This document shows, in pieces, positions 41,604 to 51,200 of a stretch of 64,000 bases of DNA. Within the stretch, counting starts at the first letter, position 1, and each line of letters opens with the position of its first letter. Below the pieces are notes generated by a model. That model saw only the letters and a list, made by a program, of their open reading frames with translations. It made no database searches and was not told where the DNA came from. Source of the DNA: Syntrophaceae bacterium (lineage in GTDB: Bacteria; Desulfobacterota; BSN033; UBA1163); NCBI GenBank assembly GCA_013388635.1, contig JACAEX010000043.1, positions 62,001 to 126,000 of the forward strand. Reading direction: 5' to 3'. The translations under genes were made by a program, and so were the position numbers.

Positions 41604-43550
41604 CTACTCCTCTTTCCTCAATTTCTGTAAGATGATTACGGCGGCCATCAGCCCAAACCCAACCGCGTCATAGGAAGGGATCGGGTAGACCAGCAGAAGT
41701 CCTGCCGCAATGAGCATGATCCGTTCATAGATCGTGGTCTTCCTTAAAAACCAGTTTTCGACTCCGCCAGCCAGAGCCAGGATCCCGACAAAAGCCGTGA
41801 CCGTTGTCCAGATGACATCGATCACCGGCCCTTTGAGCAGAATGCCAACCCCTTTGGGATCGAGAGTGAACATGAAAGGCACGATGAAGGCGGGCAGAGT
41901 ATACTTCCATGCATACATCGTCGTCTTGTACGGATTCCCCTTGGTCAAGGCAGCCGCCGCGAAGCATGAGAGGGCTGTTGGTGGAGAGACCTCCGAAAGA
42001 ATCGCATAGTAGAATATAAACATATGAGCAGCGAAGTTAGGGATTCCCAGATGGATCAATGCCGGTGCCGCGATCACCGCAGAAATGATGTAAGAGGCGG
42101 TAACCGGAACAGCCAGACCAATCACCCAAACAATGAGCGCCGTATAAACTGCTGTTAGGAAAACGCTCCCCCCGGCATAAGCAATAATGATCGAACTGAA
42201 TTTTAATCCCAGACCTGTCAGGGTCACCACACCGACGATGATCCCCGCGGCTGCGCAGGTGGTGGCAACCGTTAGAACCCCGATCGAACCTCCTCTCAAC
42301 GCTTGAATCAATTTCTTCGGACCAAGGGCTGTATCTTTTCGGATGAAACTCACTGCAAAGGTGATCACCGTTGCCCAGAAGACCGCCATGATGGGCGTAA
42401 AGCCGATGATCATGATGACCACAATCGCAATAAGGGAGATGAAATGGAATCCGTAGAGATACGTAAGCTGACCCAGACTATAGGTTTTATCAAAGGCTAT
42501 CTCCTTGACCCCGAATTTCTTGGCATCCAGTTCCACCATCAAAAAGATGGACCAATAATAGAGGCAGGTCGGAATGGAGGCCATGATGATCACATCTAAG
42601 TAGGAGATCTTTAAGAATTCAGCGATGAGAAAGGCCGCTGCTCCTAAGACAGGAGGGGAGAGAATCGCCCCTATACCCCCTGCAGAGAGAAGCCCCCCTG
42701 CAGCATCCCTGCTATACCCTGCCTTGGCGAGCATGGGATAGGCCACCGATCCCAATGTAACAGTCGTAGCCACACCACTTCCGGAAGGGCCTCCGAGGAG
42801 AAAAGAGGCCAGCGTCACAGTCCGGCCCGCACCGGTCGGCTTCCCTCCCATCGCTGCAAAAGAGAAGTCAATGAAGAATTTTCCAGCGCCTGAAAATTCT
42901 AAAAAGGCCCCCCAAATGGTGAAGAGAATAATGAATGTGGAGGAGACATCGATCGGGACTCCGAAGATCCCTTCGAGGGTCATATACATATGGCCTACAA
43001 TGCGATCGATATCATATCCTCGATGGGTCCAGGGAGCCGGAAGCTGCGGCCCGACAAGGGCATAAACGAGAAACGCTATGACGATTACAAGCATGATCCA
43101 TCCCGTCGTCCTGCGCGTTGCTTCTAAAATAAGAAGAATCAGAATCACCCCAAAAAAGATATCCCAGGAATTTGGAACAACGGAACGGTAGATAAAATCT
43201 TCAAAGTCGATCAACATATAGCCAATCGTGGCGATTCCGAGAAGGGCGAGAAGAAAATCATACCAGATGATCCGATTCCTAAATCGCTTCAAGGAAGGGA
43301 AGACGAGAAAGGAGAGAAAGAGAACGAACATCACATGGATTCCCCTTAAGATCTGGGTCATAATAATGCCGATGGCTGCATAGAGGTGGATCAGTGACAT
43401 GGCGACCGCTACGACTGTGATAAACAAGTCCATCTTCCCCGTGAGGCGACGAGAAGAGCCTTCCTCTTCCTCGATATACTTCTCAGCCTCTTTCAGGGCC
43501 TCTTCCGTAATGACCGGTTCCTGATTATCTCGTCTCTTTTCCTCTTCCAT
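41604..43550 (-). CDS. TRAP transporter fused permease (4TM + 12TM, TAXI type)
   Basis: A 648-residue membrane protein that joins the DctQ-like and DctM-like parts, as in the TIGR02123 family used with TAXI receptors. The DctM half has FLLGGPSGSGVATTVTLGSVAYPMLAKAGYSRDAAGGLLSAGGIGAILSPPVLGAAAFLIAEF-type content near residue 250 and SPPTALSCFAAAALTKGNP near residue 545. It imports an organic acid with Na+ or H+. It overlaps the DUF1850 gene by 26 nt, and the TAXI receptor gene lies before that. Confidence 0.95.
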   Translation of the reverse strand: MEEEKRRDNQEPVITEEALKEAEKYIEEEEGSSRRLTGKMDLFITVVAVAMSLIHLYAAIGIIMTQILRGIHVMFVLFLSFLVFPSLKRFRNRIIWYDFLLALLGIATIGYMLIDFEDFIYRSVVPNSWDIFFGVILILLILEATRRTTGWIMLVIVIAFLVYALVGPQLPAPWTHRGYDIDRIVGHMYMTLEGIFGVPIDVSSTFIILFTIWGAFLEFSGAGKFFIDFSFAAMGGKPTGAGRTVTLASFLLGGPSGSGVATTVTLGSVAYPMLAKAGYSRDAAGGLLSAGGIGAILSPPVLGAAAFLIAEFLKISYLDVIIMASIPTCLYYWSIFLMVELDAKKFGVKEIAFDKTYSLGQLTYLYGFHFISLIAIVVIMIIGFTPIMAVFWATVITFAVSFIRKDTALGPKKLIQALRGGSIGVLTVATTCAAAGIIVGVVTLTGLGLKFSSIIIAYAGGSVFLTAVYTALIVWVIGLAVPVTASYIISAVIAAPALIHLGIPNFAAHMFIFYYAILSEVSPPTALSCFAAAALTKGNPYKTTMYAWKYTLPAFIVPFMFTLDPKGVGILLKGPVIDVIWTTVTAFVGILALAGGVENWFLRKTTIYERIMLIAAGLLLVYPIPSYDAVGFGLMAAVIILQKLRKEE

Positions 43551-44040
43551 GAATCTCCCGTGACCGGAACTGATCGAGAAGGTATTTTCCCAATGTGACC
43601 GATTCCACTCTTAACCGGATCCGATCCCCCTTCTCTCCGATCTCGCTCAAATAGATCTTCTCATCTCGAACGATCAATCCCTGCCCCTCGCCCATCCCCC
43701 TCCGAATGATGAAGAGGGCCCCCAGTCTCCGATTCAACGGATGGAATTCTCCCCCGTCCTCGAACCCGTAGTATTCCATGACAGCAGAACTTTTCGTTCT
43801 GACCCATTTCAGGACAATAGCCCCTTGTTCTACCTCAAATTCTTCGATGACGGGTTCCAGATAAATCGAGTGAATATAGAAGATAGAAAATTTCTCCGAA
43901 GGATGGAGACGGATCGCCATTGCTCTTGGATGATCCATATTCTCCAGGCGGAGAATCACGATCTTCTTTAAAAACAAAACCCCTCCTGCGATGATCGATA
44001 TGACAATTAATGCCAGAAGGGGCCAGGCTTTTCGTTTCAA
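43525..44040 (-). CDS. DUF1850 domain protein, TRAP-TAXI accessory
   Basis: A 171-residue protein with an N-terminal membrane anchor (LLALIVISIIAGGVLFL) and the DUF1850 core FSIFYIHSIYLEPVIEEFEVEQGAIVL, RTKSSAVMEYYGF and LSEIGEKGDRIRLRVE. DUF1850 genes are regularly found between TAXI receptors and fused TRAP permeases, as here, where it directly abuts the receptor gene and overlaps the permease gene. Its role in transport is unknown. Confidence 0.9.
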   Translation of the reverse strand: MKRKAWPLLALIVISIIAGGVLFLKKIVILRLENMDHPRAMAIRLHPSEKFSIFYIHSIYLEPVIEEFEVEQGAIVLKWVRTKSSAVMEYYGFEDGGEFHPLNRRLGALFIIRRGMGEGQGLIVRDEKIYLSEIGEKGDRIRLRVESVTLGKYLLDQFRSREIHGRGKETR

Positions 44041-45000
44041 TTATTTAAGTTTCAGTCCTTTCTCTCCAAGGTACCGAATTACTCCCGGATGGAATGGAAA
44101 AGGAGACCCTCCGACCTGACGCTCCAGTGACAACCATCTTGCTTCTCGATGGACGTTGGTCAGGTCTAATTTATAGCCAAAGAGCGTCTTTATAATGTCA
44201 TAGGCCACATCGCCTTTCATCTTCTCATGGCAGACAAGGAGATTCCATACTACGGCAATCGGGACATCCACAGTCTGGCCGGGATAGCTTTTGGCTGGAA
44301 TGATCCCTTTCACATAAATAGGTCCATACTTCTCCCTCATCTTAGGAATCGCATCCTCGTGACCGATCAGTTTTATCTTGATTCCCGGAGTTGCGGCCAA
44401 ATCGGTCACCGAGGCGGTTGGGATCCCTCCATCCCAGAAGTAAGCATCGATCTTTCTATCCTTTAATGCACCAGCTGATTCAGAGGCACCCAATCTATCT
44501 CTCTTCATATCCTTATCCGGGTCCAATCCGTAAGCCTCTAAAACCCTCAGGGCCTTCACCTCAGTTCCACTGCCAGGGGAACCTGTCGAAACCCTTCTGC
44601 CTTTCAGATCGCTCACGTTCTCAATACCAGTCCCCTCTAATGTTACAATATGCATGTTATTTGGATAAAGGACTGCTATAGCTCTCAGAGGAATCTTAGC
44701 CTTAAATTTTCCCTTTCCCTGATAGGCATCCCACCCCACGTCTGCCATGATCAGGGCTAAGTCAGCTTTTCCCGCACCGACCAGGAGGCAGTTGTCCACA
44801 GAAGCAGACGTCACTTCTGCGGTGGCTTCAACGTAGGGGATGTACTTAGACAATATATTGGCCATTCCTCCACCCAGTGGATAATACACGCCTCCTGTAC
44901 CCCCGGTAGCGATGGATAACCGAACCGACTTCTGCGCATATGCGAAGGAAAAAGAGAAAACCAAAACCAGGATGGTTCCAAGGATCAATACCCGTCGCAT
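44041..45000 (-). CDS. TAXI family TRAP transporter solute-binding subunit
   Basis: A 319-residue periplasmic receptor with a signal peptide (ending FAYAQK) and the TAXI start VRLSIATGGTGGVYYPLGGGMANILSKY. Later come LKGRRVSTGSPGSGTEVKALRVLEAYGL and DAYFWDGGIPTASVTDLA. It binds an organic acid or amino acid and hands it to the fused permease. It has its own promoter at 45035-45064. Confidence 0.95.
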   Translation of the reverse strand: MRRVLILGTILVLVFSFSFAYAQKSVRLSIATGGTGGVYYPLGGGMANILSKYIPYVEATAEVTSASVDNCLLVGAGKADLALIMADVGWDAYQGKGKFKAKIPLRAIAVLYPNNMHIVTLEGTGIENVSDLKGRRVSTGSPGSGTEVKALRVLEAYGLDPDKDMKRDRLGASESAGALKDRKIDAYFWDGGIPTASVTDLAATPGIKIKLIGHEDAIPKMREKYGPIYVKGIIPAKSYPGQTVDVPIAVVWNLLVCHEKMKGDVAYDIIKTLFGYKLDLTNVHREARWLSLERQVGGSPFPFHPGVIRYLGEKGLKLK

Positions 45001-45034
45001 AACAAGACCTCCTTTCCAGAATTTTAGTTATGCT

Positions 45035-45064
45035 TTTATATCAAGAATCGGTCATCGTTGTCAA
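45035..45064 (-). promoter_or_regulatory. Promoter of the TAXI-TRAP operon
   Basis: On the minus strand TTGACA (45059-45064) and TATAAA (45035-45040) are 18 nt apart. The ribosome site AAAGGAGG follows near 45010. This separates the operon from the flavoprotein gene upstream; the remainder of that 206-nt gap shows nothing. Confidence 0.65.
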
Positions 45065-45206
45065 TAAAAAGTTTCCACTTGAAGCATTCATCTCCTTGAT
45101 CAATCACGAGGCTTTCTACGGGGGGTAAAGGAAATCGGGTGGGCATATACTTCATTGCAGATTTCAAATCGAAGATCCCTAATTGACCACTGGTCATTGA
45201 TGCTTG

Positions 45207-46826
45207 CTACCCGTCATCTACCGATTTCACGGGTCGATGCGTGATTTGCAGTTCCTCCTTACTCAAACGGTAGCATGTGTTCTTCATCCAGTTCTGGTCA
45301 TCCTGATCTGGGAAGTCCTTACGATAAAAGGAACCGCGGCTCTCTTCTCGAAGCAGACTTCCCTTCAAGATGGCCTTAAGAAGAAGAGCAATATTCTCCA
45401 AATCTCTCTTTGCGAAAAGGTCTCTCGGTGTGGCAGGGTAAACCTTTTCGATTCTCTTCTCGACAGAAGTTAAGCAGTCCAATCCCTCCTTTAATAGACT
45501 CCCCTCCCGGGCAGGTCCGGCATACTTCCATGCCAGATTTCTCAGCTCCTTGAAGAGGTCTTTCGGATGATCGAAGGTGCCCTTCCTTCTCCTGAGGTAG
45601 GCCTTTGCCTTCCTCTCGCACTTCCTTTTTAAACGTTCAGAAAGATCTGGCCGTATCCCCTCTCTGCCTTTGATGCGAGCATACTCGGCTGCTGACCGGC
45701 CTGCAATCGCTCCAAAAACTGCGGCCTCGGTCAATGCATTCCCTCCGAGGCGATTGGCGCCATGGACCCCCCAGGCCACTTCACCCGCGGCAAAAAGACC
45801 GGGAAGAGCCGTCTTTCCTCCCTCGTCGGTTTCAACCCCTCCCATGAAGAAATGAACGGCTGGAGAGATCAGGAAGGGCCGCTCTCGAAAAGGGAATTTG
45901 GACTTCTTTAAGAAATTGAGGGGGTATCGGTTCCATCGCTCCTCTGGAACCTGTCTGAAGTCAAAATAGACATCTCCACCACGAGAAGCCTCGTAAAGGG
46001 CAATGGAAACACGGTCTCGCTCGGCGATGATGGCCCGATTGAAATCTCCTCGAATGCCCAGTCTCTCTGCGAGGTCCTCTCCCCTATCATTCAATAATCG
46101 GGCTTCTTCCGGATAAGGGGGCAACAGAATGAAGGTGGAGAGCCTCGGCTCTGCGAGAACGAAGGGATAGAACTGAACAAACTCCAGGTCAAAAAGGGGA
46201 AGACCTGCCCGGAGGGCCAAGGCATATCCATCTCCGAGGATGCTCTTCTGGTTGTCATTCCGCTGATAGATCGCCCCTGCCCCTCCGGTAGCGAGGACGA
46301 CAGACTTCGCCTCAATCCAATAGGGCCTCCCGTCTCGAAAGAATCCGAACGCCCCTCGAACCTCTCCCTCCTCAACGATCAGATCGAAAACGATTGCCCC
46401 GGGAAGGAGTGTGACAGTGCTTCTCTTCAACCTTTCTGCCAAAGCCCTGACCAGAAGGACGCCGGGCAGTTGAGAGGAGCCCTCAGGCCGGGCAAGGAGA
46501 TACCCGATCCCCCTCTCGACCATCGGGACTCCATAGGCCTCCAACCTCTTCATGGCCTCAGTCCCGTTTTCGACCAGAGCCCTTACCACTTTTACATGGT
46601 TCAGGCCCTTCCCGGATTCCAGCGTGGCACGGAGATGTTCCTCTCTTGAAAAACGGGAGTTGGCTGCGGTGAAGGCACCGTTGGCCATGGAGGTATTGGT
46701 CCCCATTCCAATGCTGAACTTGCCCACGATGAGGACTTTTTGGGCTGACCGCTCCGCCTCTAAGGCAGAGACAATCCCTGCGAGGCCACTGCCGATCACA
46801 AGGATGTCAGTAGAGAGTTCTTCCAT
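45207..46826 (-). CDS. FAD-dependent oxidoreductase, fumarate reductase/L-aspartate oxidase-like
   Basis: A 539-residue flavoprotein starting at MEELSTDILVIGSGLAGIVS, an intact dinucleotide fold; the track ORF adds 30 unlikely residues. It has the MGTNTSMANGAFTAANS substrate-side segment, GGAGAIYQRNDN, the capping-domain His in SPAVHFFMGGV and the second FAD motif LFAAGEVAWGVHGANRLGGNALTEAAVFG. A C-terminal helical domain follows. No SdhB-type Fe-S subunit or nadA/nadC gene is near, so it may be a soluble reductase or oxidase for a dicarboxylate linked to the TRAP system. Confidence 0.87.
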   Translation of the reverse strand: MEELSTDILVIGSGLAGIVSALEAERSAQKVLIVGKFSIGMGTNTSMANGAFTAANSRFSREEHLRATLESGKGLNHVKVVRALVENGTEAMKRLEAYGVPMVERGIGYLLARPEGSSQLPGVLLVRALAERLKRSTVTLLPGAIVFDLIVEEGEVRGAFGFFRDGRPYWIEAKSVVLATGGAGAIYQRNDNQKSILGDGYALALRAGLPLFDLEFVQFYPFVLAEPRLSTFILLPPYPEEARLLNDRGEDLAERLGIRGDFNRAIIAERDRVSIALYEASRGGDVYFDFRQVPEERWNRYPLNFLKKSKFPFRERPFLISPAVHFFMGGVETDEGGKTALPGLFAAGEVAWGVHGANRLGGNALTEAAVFGAIAGRSAAEYARIKGREGIRPDLSERLKRKCERKAKAYLRRRKGTFDHPKDLFKELRNLAWKYAGPAREGSLLKEGLDCLTSVEKRIEKVYPATPRDLFAKRDLENIALLLKAILKGSLLREESRGSFYRKDFPDQDDQNWMKNTCYRLSKEELQITHRPVKSVDDG

Positions 46827-47003
46827 AGAACGGTGATCTCCTTTTGCCAAATCCCTTCCTCCGCTGGAGGGACTTCGCACAGAAAGGTCAACCTCGCCAT
46901 AAGTCCCGATCTCCAATAACGACCTAATAGGGCGCTAACGGAATTTAGAGATCGGGTATGATTTGATTATTGGTGCGCGGTGATGGGCTCTTTGGAGAAC
47001 GAA

Positions 47004-47177
47004 CTAAGCGCGCTTTTGGGGCCTCATCTGTTTTTCGCAGCAGATGATGTCACAAGCGTCAATGCAGCCGCAAACCTCATCCACCCTTACCGCCAGACCG
47101 CAGACGCTGCATTTGTAAACATCGCCCTTCTTCACACCCTTCTTTGAAACCTTCTTCACTGCTTTCTTCTGAGCCAT
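47004..47177 (-). CDS. Desulforedoxin-like small metalloprotein with Lys-rich N-terminus
   Basis: Too short for the ORF track: 57 residues, ATG at 47177, preceded by an excellent AAAGGAGGAAAT. The C-terminal half YKCSVCGLAVRVDEVCG...CC has the CxxC plus CC iron-binding pattern of desulforedoxin or the desulfoferrodoxin N-terminal domain, with extra Cys in CGCIDACDII. The first 18 residues are very Lys-rich (AQKKAVKKVSKKGVKKG). Likely a cytoplasmic one-iron or zinc protein. It stands alone between the flavoprotein and DUF3108 genes. Confidence 0.8.
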   Translation of the reverse strand: MAQKKAVKKVSKKGVKKGDVYKCSVCGLAVRVDEVCGCIDACDIICCEKQMRPQKRA

Positions 47178-47288
47178 GATTTCCTCCTTTTGTTAAAGAT
47201 CGTAAAGCGCATAGGGCGTAGCGCTAAGCGCAAAAGCCGTTAAGGTAAAGCAGGAGCGTCTTACCTTCCTGCAATCGACTGCGTAGAG

Positions 47289-48059
47289 TTAACCCTCCTT
47301 CACTTCTTCCAATTCGAATCTGACATTTCCGACCGGAAGCTCCAATTCCATTAAGATAGGGATCTTTTTCCCATCCATCGTATACCAGATCCGAATCCTT
47401 CCTTCCTTTTCACCGAAGGTGGAGAATGAGGTCACCGACTCCAGGCAAACGCTCTCCACCTCTCCATAGACCTGCGATCTTATCTTCTCTCTCTTCGAAT
47501 GAAAAACCATCTGTCTGAAGCGGATCCCGTCGTAGAGCGAAACCCGAATCTCCTCTTCGGGACGGAGTTCTTCTTTTAAATAATATCGGGCGAAGACCGA
47601 GAGGGGATCGTAGGTCTCAGCCGGAAGGGAGATCTCGTGTTTTTCCTCTCCTCCTCCCTCCACAATCACCTTCTGATGCGAGAGATCGAAGCTGAGCGTC
47701 TGAGTGTACTGCTTCCTGTGGAATAGGAGCCCTCCCTGGTCAATGGTCTTCAGGTATCGAACCGGGAAACAGGTCTCCGCATCAATGATCGAAGCAAACC
47801 GGTTCTTCATCCGGAAGAAAAGGCCCAGCGAACCAAGTGACTCCACACTTACCCGGATCTGCGAGAGGGACCTTCCTTGCTCCGCTGTTCCATTCCCAAT
47901 CCTTATGCTCGCCTTCAGGATAGGAATGCCCAGTTTCTTTGCCGTATAAAAAAAGCATCTCTCTGATTTCGGTCCGGAATTTTGGGCCTGCCCATCACCA
48001 TAGGCGATGCTTCCCAACAACAAAATGATCCCAAAAAGAAGATAAATCCTGCCTCTCAA
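47289..48059 (-). CDS. DUF3108 domain periplasmic protein
   Basis: A 256-residue protein with a signal peptide (IYLLFGIILLLGSIAYGDGQA). The mature part shows the DUF3108 pattern: FFYTAKKLGIPILKASIRIGNG, RMKNRFASIIDAETCFPVRYLKTIDQGG, YDPLSVFARYYL and the end MDGKKIPILMELELPVGNVRFELEEV. These proteins are exported beta-barrel-like folds of unknown function in many Gram-negative bacteria. No partner gene is evident. Confidence 0.85.
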   Translation of the reverse strand: MRGRIYLLFGIILLLGSIAYGDGQAQNSGPKSERCFFYTAKKLGIPILKASIRIGNGTAEQGRSLSQIRVSVESLGSLGLFFRMKNRFASIIDAETCFPVRYLKTIDQGGLLFHRKQYTQTLSFDLSHQKVIVEGGGEEKHEISLPAETYDPLSVFARYYLKEELRPEEEIRVSLYDGIRFRQMVFHSKREKIRSQVYGEVESVCLESVTSFSTFGEKEGRIRIWYTMDGKKIPILMELELPVGNVRFELEEVKEG

Positions 48060-48074
48060 TTCTGGCCTCCCCTT

Positions 48075-48195
48075 ATTTAAATAACCAAATCCAAATCACC
48101 AAATAATAACCAATGCCCACTTTCCAAGATCCAAATTCTTGGTCATTGGAGCTTACCTGGTTATCCGTTATTGGTCATTGGTGATTCTCCTACCT
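48075..48195. repeat. AT-rich palindromic intergenic element
   Basis: AATCACCAAATAATAACCAATG on one side is matched by the complement of TTATTGGTCATTGGTGATT on the other. The CCAAATAATAACCAAT core also occurs in the element near 57.7 kb. No ORF; it fills most of the gap between the DUF3108 and nrdJ genes. Confidence 0.65.
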
Positions 48196-48235
48196 AAATA
48201 TCCGACGTCTATGGTCTTACTGTCTGAATCACATT

Positions 48236-51200
48236 TTACCCGCAGTCCGAATAACCGCAGGGGCACTTCACGCAACCCTCCTCAAAGCGAAGAGGTCCTC
48301 CACATTCCGGGCACGCCCCCCTCAGGAAGACCTGAATGGATTCGTTTCGAGACGTCTCTTTGATCGGCAGTGCAAGACCTCCCTCTCTCCTCGTATGGCT
48401 TGCCAAGGCACCCCCATCTCTTTGAACCTCAACCTTAACCTTTTTCCGATCCTGAAGATGCCACTCGATCGCCTTAGCGACCCCATCCGAGCAGGAGAGG
48501 ATCTTCCCTTCCTGATACCAGACCGGCATGTGGCAACTGATCCCCCTTAGCTGTCGAACGACATCTTCCGGCTCGACGCCGGAGCGAAAGGCTAAAGAGA
48601 CGAGGCGGCCGATTGCCTCGGACTGAGAGGCGGCGCAGCCACCTGCCTTCCCGATCTGATTGAAGATCTCAAAAAGATTCCCATCCTCATCCTCGTTGAC
48701 GGTGACATAAAGATTTCCACAGCCGGTCCGGATCTTTCTTGTAGAACCGTGGATCACATCCCGCCGTGCCCTTGGCCTCCTTTCAACCCCTGATAACGAT
48801 TCTTCGACCTTCACCTCCTGCTGGTCGAGTGAGATCGCCCCTTTGTAGAGAACCTGTTTGGCTCGGCTCCTGTCCCGATAGATGGTGACCCCTTTGCACC
48901 CCAGCTCATAAGCCAGCCGGTAGACCCTGGCCACATCGTCCACGGTTGCCTCGTGAGGGAAGTTCACTGTCTTCGAGACCGCATTGTCCGTGTATTTCTG
49001 GAAGGCAGCCTGCATTCGAATATGGTCGTCAGGAGAGATATCGTGAGCCGTGACAAATATCCTTTTCACTCTCTCCGGCACCTCTTGAAGATTCTGGACA
49101 TTGCCTGTCCGGGCGATCTTTCTCATAAGATCTTCGGAATAGAATCCCTCTTCCCTGGCCACCTTCTCAAAAAAGGGGTTCACCTCCAGGAGTTCCTTAC
49201 CATCGAGGACATGGCGAACAAAGGCCAAGGCAAAGATGGGTTCGATCCCGGATGATGTGCCTGCGATGATCGAGAGGGTGCCTGTGGGCGCGATGGTTGT
49301 CACCGTAGCATTTCTCATCGCATCCCAGCGGTCTTTCAAAATACTGAACTGGAAATTGGGAAAAGAACCTCTCCTCAGACCCAGCTCCCGAGAAGCCCTC
49401 CTCCCTCTTTCCTGAATGAAGCTCATCGTCCTCTCCCCGATCTCCAGGGCCTTCGGATCGTTGTAGGGGATCCCCAATTGAATCAAAAGATCGGCAAACC
49501 CCATCACACCCAAACCGATCTTTCGATTGGCCTTTGTCATGGCCTCAATCTGGGGGAGGGTATAGCGATTCATGTCGATCACATTATCCAAAAAATGGAC
49601 CGCCCTCTCAGTAACCGAGCCCAACCTTTCCCAATCGATCTCACCGTCCTTGACCATATTGGAAAGGTTGATCGAGCCGAGATTGCACGACTCGTAAGGA
49701 AGCAGCGGCTGTTCCCCACAGTTGTGGACAACAAGGCCATTGGCCTCAAAGGCGTTGACCCCAGGGATCACCACATCAAAAACAGGTTCTTCTCCCGCCG
49801 GTTTTACCGCCTTCACCTTGGCGAGAAACCTCTCCCTGTAGATAGCCCTTCGATATGAGGATAGCTTCTCATTCAGAAGTTTCTGTTTGCGTAGATCGGA
49901 GAAACCGATAACCGTCGAAAAGACCAACAAATTATCTCTGGTGATCACAAGCTCATGATTTGCCTTGGTGTGATAAAGCCTCTTTCCGCCCCTTCCATTT
50001 GGAAGGATTTTTTCTTTTTCCTTCATCCTGTTCTCATACACCGTCGATGCAATGCCAAGTCTCAGGAGCATCCTCTGAACACCCCATAGGGTCTCTATCT
50101 TCGATTGGGAAAGCCTGACGCTTAAGCCTTTTTTCTGATCACCCAAAACGCACCCATCCGAATCAAAAAGACCTCTCAAGAACCCCTTATAGAAACCGGA
50201 GCTGGCCGATTCTATTCTTTCTGAAATACCTTTGAACCCAGGAGAAAGCCCAAAACTCTTGGACAGATCATGAAGGGATCTCAATCTGAGTCGGTACTCC
50301 CCTCTCTCGGCAATGGGTTTCTGGAAACCTGCAAAATCCTTCCTGTGAGAAAGTCGTCTGGCATAGCTCTCTGCCACTCTTCGAATAGACTCAGGCCCTT
50401 CGCCCTCTCCCCATACCGAAATGACCGCATTTTCCTTTTTTATTGTTCCATCTCCAACGATCAGGCCGAGGAGATACCCTTCTTCAAAACTCCCAAGCCC
50501 ATCCCAATCAAGGCCACGATTATTGGAAAGGATGAGCGCATCCCCTTCCTTTAGATCCCTCAATCTCTTCCACGAGGTCTTGACCTCTTTCCGCGTCACC
50601 TTTTCTGCCACCAGCAACGGATGGTCAGCCGTAGCTTGCAATCCATATCCGCGGTCTGTGACCACATTAAAGACGATCTTTCTACCTGTGCAAAAAAAAC
50701 CCCTATGATCGCTTGAGTGAAACTTGGCGTGAAGAAGTAATTCTGTTTTTTTACCGATGATCTCTCCGATCCTCTTTGGGCCACTGCTCGTGGTCACCCA
50801 TGTGTTAACCGTGAGACATGGGTTGGTGCTCTCGATCTCTCCGATCTGGGGCGTCGGATTGTCTTGATTGATCCGATCGATGAAGATGATTCCTGGATCT
50901 CCGTTCTTCCACGCATAATAGACCATCTTTTCAAACACCTGAGAGGCATCGAGAAAGCGGACGATCTCTTTTGTCCTCGGGTTTCGAAGGGGATACGCTC
51001 TCCCTCCCTCCAACGCCTCCATGAACTCTCGGGTTGCCGCCACGGAAATATTGAAGTTGTTGAAATGGTGATCTCCCTCTTTGCATTGGATAAAATCGAG
51101 AATATCGGGATGGTCGACACGAAGGATGCCCATGTTCGCCCCCCTCCGCGTCCCTCCCTGTTTGACTGTCTCGGTCGCTGCATCGAAGACCTTCATAAAC

